DNA from: Alloscardovia omnicolens DSM 21503
Lineage (GTDB): Bacteria; Actinomycetota; Actinomycetes; Actinomycetales; Bifidobacteriaceae
Assembly: GCF_000420505.1 (NCBI RefSeq)
Contig: NZ_ATVB01000014.1
Coordinates: forward strand, 1-38,428
DNA length: 38,428 bases
Direction of reading: 5' to 3'
Shown: piece by piece, positions 33,677-38,428 of the stretch
Layout of the letters: each line of letters begins with the position of its first letter
Position numbering within the stretch: position 1 is the stretch's first letter
The notes under the pieces: model-generated
Seen by the model: only the letters and a program-made list of their open reading frames with translations
Told to the model about the DNA's origin: nothing
Database searches by the model: none
Position numbers and translations under genes: made by a program

Positions 33677-35379
33677 TATGCGCTCGAGCACAGCAGGTTC
33701 AGCTCTTCTCTCGCTTGGCGCTGATGCTCGCCGGTATACATAACCACAATCCCATCACCCGGCTGAATAACCGTTGTTGCGCGCGGTACGAACTCTTTGC
33801 CGCCGCGCCGCACAGAAATAACCGCGGTATGTTCTGGCCAGTTAATCTTTCCAATCGCTTTGCCCATAGCCGCGCTATCGAGTTCGACCGGCAGAGAGAT
33901 TAAGGCTGATTGACTTGCTTTATCCACCGTTGGTTTGCTCGACTTCATAAAGCGATTGAGCAGTGCGTGATAAATCGGCTGCGTTCTGAGCGCATCGGAA
34001 ACAGCCAAAGAAATTAGGGTGACCGTTGCCACCGGAAGCATGTGCACGAGCGAACCGGTCATTTCAATCACCAACATCATCGACGTAATCGGAGCCTTCA
34101 CCGAAGCCGTGAGCGTTCCCGCCATCGCCAAAACTGCGAACGTGGCAATCAGTTGCGGACTAATCGGAGCAACCCGCGCGAAAATACTGCCGGTCACAGC
34201 GCCTACCGTCAAAATCGGCAAGAAAATGCCGCCCGGAGCGCCGCTGCCGAAGCTGGTCGCGGTAAAAAGCATTTTTATGAGCAGTAGTACGACGAGCATT
34301 CCCAGCGGGCTTGCTGCGTGTTCGGCGAAATCGATAAGCGTGGCGCCGCCGCCCAGAGCTAGCGGCAGGAAAATGCCCACCGGCAGAGCCAGTGCAATCG
34401 CAATAAACAGGCGCCAGTGCAGTGCGATATGACTATACGCGGTCTGCAAGCCGAGCAACAGCGCGTTCATCGCCGCGCCCGTTATGCCGCTAACCAGGCC
34501 GAGCGGGATGAGCCACACATAACTGTTGAGGTGGAGCTGTTCGACCGCGACGAAATGCAAAACTGGGTTAAAGCCCAGGAAAATCTTAGACATGAGGTCT
34601 GCGGTGAGTGCGGCCGTGGTGGCGGTGAGCAAAACAGTCGGGTTAAAACTGCGGTAGACTTCCTCGAGTGCGAACATCATGCCGGACAGTGGGGCGCTGA
34701 ACGCCGCGGACAAGCCTGCCGCCGCACCTGCCGCCGTAAAGTTATCGCGCTCAACATTGTTCTTGCTCATGCGCACGCCAATGCCGGCAGCTGTGGCCGC
34801 ACCGATTTGAATGGACGGGCCTTCACGGCCGAGGCTCATGCCGAAGAAGCCGCAGACGATGCCTGCCGTAAAGCGCACAAACAGAATTGACCACCAGCGC
34901 ATTTTGAGCCCCCACAACAGCACGCCCTCAACTTGAGGAATACCCGAGCCGGTAGCCATCGGCTCCCACGCGACGAGCTTGGCGATGGCTGCTGTGGCTG
35001 CTGCGGCGGTGAACAGGAATGCGAGGATTGTTAGGGGGTGGTTAGCCATGTATTGGTACGCGACTACCGCCCAATTATTGCCATACGCGATGATTGCTCG
35101 ATACGCCACCACCAACAGTCCCGCTCCCGCGCCGCACATAATCCCTCGCAACGCAATTGACCACTGACGGCGGTGCGACCCCGACAGCAGCTCCTGGATG
35201 TGCGTGCGGTAGCGGCGTGAAAGCGCGCGGGTGGTGGGGGTGGTGTTTTCGTTGTTCGTGGCGGTGGTGGCGGTTGAGTTCGTGAGGTCGAAGTCGTCGG
35301 CGATATCGTCCACAACGTCGGCGTTGAGATCAGGCTCGTGGTTTGGTTTGTGACTTGGCGCGGAATCGTGTGCGGTCAT
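33673..35379 (-). CDS. clcA: CLC-type chloride channel/antiporter with C-terminal RCK_C domain
   Basis: The protein has 568 residues. After a ~55-residue acidic, Thr/Asn-rich cytoplasmic start come the CLC signatures GSGIPQVEG (144-152, selectivity Ser), GREGPSIQIG (184-193, gating Glu186) and GSGAPGGIFLPI. The final ~75 residues (ISLPVELDSAAMGKAIGKIN to IVVMYTG) form a TrkA-C/RCK_C-like ligand domain. Fluoride-exporting CLCs have Met in place of the selectivity Ser, so this protein is probably chloride-selective despite its crcB neighbours. The ATG at 35379 has GGAGAAG seven bases upstream. Confidence 0.92.
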   Translation of the reverse strand: MTAHDSAPSHKPNHEPDLNADVVDDIADDFDLTNSTATTATNNENTTPTTRALSRRYRTHIQELLSGSHRRQWSIALRGIMCGAGAGLLVVAYRAIIAYGNNWAVVAYQYMANHPLTILAFLFTAAAATAAIAKLVAWEPMATGSGIPQVEGVLLWGLKMRWWSILFVRFTAGIVCGFFGMSLGREGPSIQIGAATAAGIGVRMSKNNVERDNFTAAGAAAGLSAAFSAPLSGMMFALEEVYRSFNPTVLLTATTAALTADLMSKIFLGFNPVLHFVAVEQLHLNSYVWLIPLGLVSGITGAAMNALLLGLQTAYSHIALHWRLFIAIALALPVGIFLPLALGGGATLIDFAEHAASPLGMLVVLLLIKMLFTATSFGSGAPGGIFLPILTVGAVTGSIFARVAPISPQLIATFAVLAMAGTLTASVKAPITSMMLVIEMTGSLVHMLPVATVTLISLAVSDALRTQPIYHALLNRFMKSSKPTVDKASQSALISLPVELDSAAMGKAIGKINWPEHTAVISVRRGGKEFVPRATTVIQPGDGIVVMYTGEHQRQAREELNLLCSSAY

Positions 35380-35444
35380 GATCTTCTCCTTGCAGTTTCC
35401 GTGCCTTTGCCGGCGCTCATACTCTCAATGTTCTCTATCTTACT

Positions 35445-35634
35445 CGTGGGGGGGGTGGGGGGTATGGCGGGCTAACAATGTTCACGTCCGTTTGAAGGCT
35501 GGTTTTGTGGTGGATTCGAACGTGAACAGTGTGGCTTCGCTGAACACACAATGCTCACGTCCGCAAGTTGTTGAAAATTGGGCTTATCGTGTGCGTGAAC
35601 AGTGTGAGTATGGCGTACGACACTCTCTACGTCC
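35445..35634. repeat. Array III: palindromic repeats at ~73-bp spacing upstream of ilvA
   Basis: The central unit (35521-35559) pairs CGTGAACAGTGTG with CACAATGCTCACG at 11 of 13 positions. The next (35594-35631) repeats the left arm exactly and pairs it with CACTCTCTACG. The first (35445-35486) keeps the right arm CAATGTTCACG while its left arm is degraded to a G-run after CGTG. ACGTCC after the right arm recurs at 35484, 35557 and 35629 (steps 73 and 72), and GTATGGCG at 35462 and 35608 (146 apart). Confidence 0.72.
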
Positions 35635-35648
35635 TCTCGGATGTTCCT

Positions 35649-35680
35649 GAATCGTGAATGGCTAGAGCGATTCACGATTC
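35649..35680. repeat. 32-bp palindrome before ilvA
   Basis: GAATCGTGAA (35649-35658) and TTCACGATTC (35671-35680) are perfect 10-bp arms with a 12-bp spacer. It lies 14 bp after array III and shares the CGTGAA/TTCACG core. It may be an ilvA operator or another array unit out of phase. Confidence 0.7.
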
Positions 35681-35789
35681 ACGCACCAACACCACCCACC
35701 CCACCACCCGCGCGCCGCACGCCCTCGCCTGTACAACCGTGCGGTTTAGACTTGGAGCAAGATAGATGCGAATCAGTGAGGAGACATCC

Positions 35790-37112
35790 ATGACCACCAC
35801 CCACGCGACCCACGAAAATCACCCAGCAGAAACCTACGCCGACTACCTCTCCCGCGACCACGCCGCTGACCTCAAACTCGCAGCCGAGCGCTTGGCCTCG
35901 GTCGCACGCCATACCCACCTCGAAGAGTCCCAGATTCTCTCCGAGATGACCGGCGCTCGCGTGCTGCTCAAGCCAGAGAACTTGCAGAAGACCGGCTCGT
36001 TCAAGCTGCGTGGTGCGTATAACAAGATCGCGTCGCTGTCGCAGGACGAGCTCGACCGCGGCATCATCACGGCTTCCGCAGGCAATCACGCGCAGGGCGT
36101 AGCGTATGCGGCTCGCGAACGTGGCGCGCACGCGACGATTGTTATGCCGCGCATCACGCCGCCAATCAAGGTGGATGCTACCCGCGCGCTGGGTGCGACG
36201 GTGGCGCTCGAGGGTGATGTTTTCGACGAGTCAAGCGCGTACGCTGCCAATGCTGCGCGCACGCAGGGTCTCACTTTTGTGCATCCGTTTAACGATTACG
36301 AGGTTCTCACCGGTCAGGGCACTATTGCGATGGAGATTTTGGAGGACTGCCCTGAGGTTACCGATATCCTCGTTCCGCTCGGTGGCGGCGGTTTGGGCGC
36401 GGGTGTTGCGATGGCTGTAAAGACTTTCGCGCCGCACGTGCGCGTTATTGGCGTTACGCCGGAGGGCTCGGTTGCCTTCGGTCAGTCGTTCGCGGCCGGC
36501 GAGCACCGCGTGCACGCTGCCGACGCTGTGCACACGGCTGCCGAGGGCGTTGCCGTGCGCGAGCCGGGTTCGCTCACTTTCGCTCTGCTCGAGAAGTACC
36601 TCGACGGCTTCGTTACTGTGTCCGAGCGCGATATTTCCGAGATGATTTTGCTGATGCTCGAAAAACATAAGCTCGTCGTCGAGGCTGCCGGAGCCGTGTC
36701 TTTGGCTGCTTTGAACGTTCTCGATAAAGTTCAGGCTCTTCCTGATTTAGAGGCGCCGCTCGAGGCTCCTGCTTTGAGTGAGCGCGTAATCGTTCCGATT
36801 TTGTCCGGCGGCAATATCGATACCGTTACGATGGGCGCGGTTATTCAGCGCGGTATGATTTCGCGCGGCCGCATTATGCAGTTCGGCGTTGAACTTCCAG
36901 ATACGCCTGGTCAGCTCGCTTTGATCGCTCAGATTCTTGCTGATTTGCGCGCGAACGTGATCGAGCTGAACCACGATCAGTTCAAGGCTCAATCACATTA
37001 CACAAACGCGGTACTGCTGGAAGTGACGGTTGAAACAAACGGTCCTGATCATATCCAACAGATTATGGACGCTCTACATGTTAAGGGATTCCGCGTCAAT
37101 CGCGTCTACTAA
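35790..37112 (+). CDS. ilvA: Threonine ammonia-lyase (threonine dehydratase)
   Basis: A PLP enzyme that converts threonine to 2-oxobutanoate for isoleucine synthesis. From ATG 35790 (GAGGAG seven bases upstream) it has 440 residues; an ATG at 35766 in the same frame lacks a comparable site. PLP Lys72 lies in QKTGSFKLRGAYN, SAGNHAQG is the substrate Asn loop, and VPLGGGGLGAG binds the phosphate. One ACT domain covers about 365-440 (GVELPDTPGQLALIAQIL), the single-ACT layout of catabolic or feedback-variant forms. The last 39 bp overlap the convergent sirtuin gene. Confidence 0.95.
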   Translation: MTTTHATHENHPAETYADYLSRDHAADLKLAAERLASVARHTHLEESQILSEMTGARVLLKPENLQKTGSFKLRGAYNKIASLSQDELDRGIITASAGNHAQGVAYAARERGAHATIVMPRITPPIKVDATRALGATVALEGDVFDESSAYAANAARTQGLTFVHPFNDYEVLTGQGTIAMEILEDCPEVTDILVPLGGGGLGAGVAMAVKTFAPHVRVIGVTPEGSVAFGQSFAAGEHRVHAADAVHTAAEGVAVREPGSLTFALLEKYLDGFVTVSERDISEMILLMLEKHKLVVEAAGAVSLAALNVLDKVQALPDLEAPLEAPALSERVIVPILSGGNIDTVTMGAVIQRGMISRGRIMQFGVELPDTPGQLALIAQILADLRANVIELNHDQFKAQSHYTNAVLLEVTVETNGPDHIQQIMDALHVKGFRVNRVY

Positions 37113-37811
37113 AGCAGGTAAAGCTTTCTCAATGGGCTCGCGAATAATATCGTTCGCGAGCCCATCCATATGTGTGGGCTGTGCGTTCATAATGCGAATG
37201 TGCTTACCGAGCTGAGCGGCGAATGGAATCAGCGATGCTGCTGGATACACTTCCAAACTCGAGCCAATCACCCACAGCTCATCCGCTTCCTCTATCAGGG
37301 CTGCTGCTTTCTCCATCGCGCCATGTGGGAGAGCTTCACCAAAATAGGTAACGTTCGTCTTCATCAAACCGTTGCAGCGTGGACAGTGCGGATCCGGAGT
37401 CTCATCTAAAGCGTCCATAATCTGCGCGGTCTTGCAGTCAAAACCGCAGTCCATGCAGTGCGAAGTGGCAATGGTTCCGTGCAGGTTGACAACTTTCTCG
37501 GGCGAATTGCCCGCGCGCTCGTGCAGACCGTCGAAGTTCTGCGTGGCAATAACGCTGAGAGCGCCCATCTGCTCGAGCTTAACCAGCGCCTGATGTGCCG
37601 GACCCGGTTGCGCCTGCCACACCGCGGACTCCTTCTGCCAGCGCCAGGAGTACTCCCGAGCCTGCTGATTGCTCACAAACAAATCGATGTCGTACACGCT
37701 CGTCTGCTCGGGATGCTTGGTCCACACGCCATCGGGACCGCGGAAATCGGGGATGCCTACAGAGGTGGAAATGCCTGCGCCGGTAAAAACGGCAATAAGT
37801 GGAGTAGTCAT
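37074..37811 (-). CDS. cobB: NAD-dependent protein deacylase (sirtuin)
   Basis: A 245-residue Sir2-family enzyme that removes acyl groups from lysines using NAD. GAGISTSVGIPDFRG (11-25) binds NAD, TQNFDGLHERAG (90-101) and catalytic His111 (NLHGT) form the active site, and Cys119, Cys122, Cys143 and Cys146 bind zinc. The frame runs open through the upstream tRNA gene to 37901, but the protein begins at ATG 37811, where similarity starts. No strong ribosome binding site is visible. It overlaps ilvA by 39 bp tail to tail. Confidence 0.95.
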   Translation of the reverse strand: MTTPLIAVFTGAGISTSVGIPDFRGPDGVWTKHPEQTSVYDIDLFVSNQQAREYSWRWQKESAVWQAQPGPAHQALVKLEQMGALSVIATQNFDGLHERAGNSPEKVVNLHGTIATSHCMDCGFDCKTAQIMDALDETPDPHCPRCNGLMKTNVTYFGEALPHGAMEKAAALIEEADELWVIGSSLEVYPAASLIPFAAQLGKHIRIMNAQPTHMDGLANDIIREPIEKALPALVDAIDAESLNM

Positions 37812-37843
37812 ACTTCGATTGTAGACCGGGGAAAAAGAAAAAG

Positions 37844-37917
37844 TCGGGTTAGCGGGATTTGAACCCGCGACTTCCTCGTCCCGAACGAGGCGCGCTACCA
37901 AGCTGCGCTATAACCCG
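37844..37917 (-). tRNA. tRNA-Pro (anticodon CGG)
   Basis: On the minus strand CGGGTTA (37917-37911) pairs with TAACCCG, with discriminator A at 37844. The anticodon arm CCTCG-TTCGGGA-CGAGG gives CGG, and the T-arm is GCGGGTTCAAATCCCGC. It is 74 nt with no encoded CCA. It is 32 bp upstream of the sirtuin start on the same strand. Confidence 0.96.
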
Positions 37918-38359
37918 ATGTTGCCAATATTGTGGCAACGGTGGATATCCTACTCCGTGCACGGCATATTTTAAGAGAAGGGCGTGTGCTTGCGCGGTTT
38001 GTGGTTGCGGTGGTACTATATGCAAGGAAAAACAATGATGTATTTCTGTGTTGATTCGCAGAAATGAACGCGACACGCCGATGCTTTGCATCTGGGCGCG
38101 TGGTGGTGTATTGTTTTTATTCGCTGCCTGATGCGGCTGATTCCTCTTTGGTTTGGGGTTTTGGTTGGTTTGTGTTGTGGTGGTTTGAGAACTCAAGAGC
38201 GTGTTTTGTACTACTTTTTATGTTTTGATAATGCCAGTGACAGCTGAATGATTTTGTTGTTTGGTTGTTTTTTGTGCGTTGAATGCTTTATTTTTTGTAG
38301 AGTGTTTTTCGTTATTTTTCTTTTATTTTGTGAGTCATTTATTGTGATTCTTCATGATT
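37918..38359 (+). other. rRNA operon upstream and leader region
   Basis: No protein gene is seen. GTTGCCA/TGGCAAC (37920-37939) is a 7-bp inverted repeat next to tRNA-Pro. In the leader, ATTTCTG pairs with CAGAAAT (38042-38065), and CACGCC-GATGC pairs with GCATC-GGCG (38074-38098). TTTGAGAACTCAA near 38184-38196 matches the conserved boxA-like/processing segment of actinobacterial rRNA leaders. The last 150 bp are strongly T-rich. Confidence 0.65.
37990..38019 (+). promoter_or_regulatory. rRNA operon promoter
   Basis: A -35 TTGCGC (37990-37995) and -10 TACTAT (38014-38019) are 18 bp apart, with start expected near 38026. Position 340 bp before the 16S gene and the leader elements downstream support it. 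Confidence 0.65.
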
Positions 38360-38428
38360 TTTTTGTGGAGGGTTTGATTCTGGCTCAGGACGAACGCTGG
38401 CGGCGTGCTTAACACATGCAAGTCGAAC
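38360..38428 (+). rRNA. rrs: 16S rRNA, 5' end (cut by window edge)
   Basis: GGTTTGATTCTGGCTCAG (38371-38388) is the conserved 27F primer region, followed by GACGAACGCTGGCGGCGTGC and TTAACACATGCAAGTCGAAC. The TTTTTGTGGAGG start resembles bifidobacterial 16S. The mature 5' end is placed by alignment to E. coli position 1 and could be off by a few bases. Confidence 0.96.

Noticed and set aside
33673-35379. CLC protein as a fluoride exporter because of the adjacent crcB
   Set aside because: The selectivity motif is GSGIP with Ser, as in chloride-type CLCs, not the Met form of fluoride CLCs.
37812-37901. N-terminal extension of the sirtuin (VARLVRDEEVAGSNP)
   Set aside because: This stretch is translation of the tRNA-Pro gene, a common artefact.

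Overview
The window looks like a chromosomal segment of a member of the Bifidobacteriaceae with intermediate GC content. The 16S rRNA gene begins at the right edge with an actinobacterial start, the gene content is typical of bifidobacteria (tgt, fba, purA, two crcB, clcA, ilvA), and start codons are ATG/GTG behind AGGAG-type ribosome binding sites. The genus cannot be fixed from sequence alone; a Scardovia/Alloscardovia-type relative or a low-GC Bifidobacterium are both possible.

Layout. 1-440: right end of an IS481-type element ending 8 bp from the 3' end of tRNA-Leu(CAG). 487-6657: tgt, a membrane-anchored HtrA protease, a FprA-type NADPH-ferredoxin reductase and HtpX. 6766-10042: a probable Mg2+ uptake operon made of a 10-codon proline-containing leader ORF, alternative hairpins over the next ribosome binding site, a PRC/MgtE_N/CBS/membrane protein and an Nramp-related transporter with a non-canonical metal site. 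10030-11648: a GPH-family sugar symporter and tRNA-Gly(CCC). 11669-13435: an array of divergent 36-bp palindromes every 73 bp, followed by an AbiEi/DUF559 nuclease-like gene and a truncated antitoxin-like ORF. 13793-23333: a sugar locus with an ABC importer (binding protein and two permeases), GH42 beta-galactosidase and LacI regulator, facing two acetyl-esterase genes. Together they suggest uptake, deacetylation and hydrolysis of an acetylated beta-galactoside. 23697-24661: a decayed phage or plasmid primase-helicase. 24787-28237: a DUF1801 gene whose start codon appears to be ATA, a P1B-type ATPase and class II aldolase. 28724-37811: purA, crcB, a small alarmone synthetase/two-component operon ending in a second crcB, a CLC channel, threonine dehydratase and a sirtuin. 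The segment ends with tRNA-Pro(CGG), an rRNA promoter and leader, and the 16S 5' end.

Two things stand out. First, three intergenic regions (11.7-12.1, 28.3-28.6 and 35.4-35.6 kb) hold tandem 36-43 bp palindromes on a recurring spacing of about 73 bp. Each locus has its own sequence family, and substitutions in one arm are often matched in the other. The geometry resembles CRISPR, but the repeats are not identical and no cas gene is present. Second, the Mg2+ operon combines a leader peptide, a sensor-like protein and an Nramp-related transporter. Four convergent gene pairs also overlap at their 3' ends, so genes are packed tightly except where the palindrome arrays sit.
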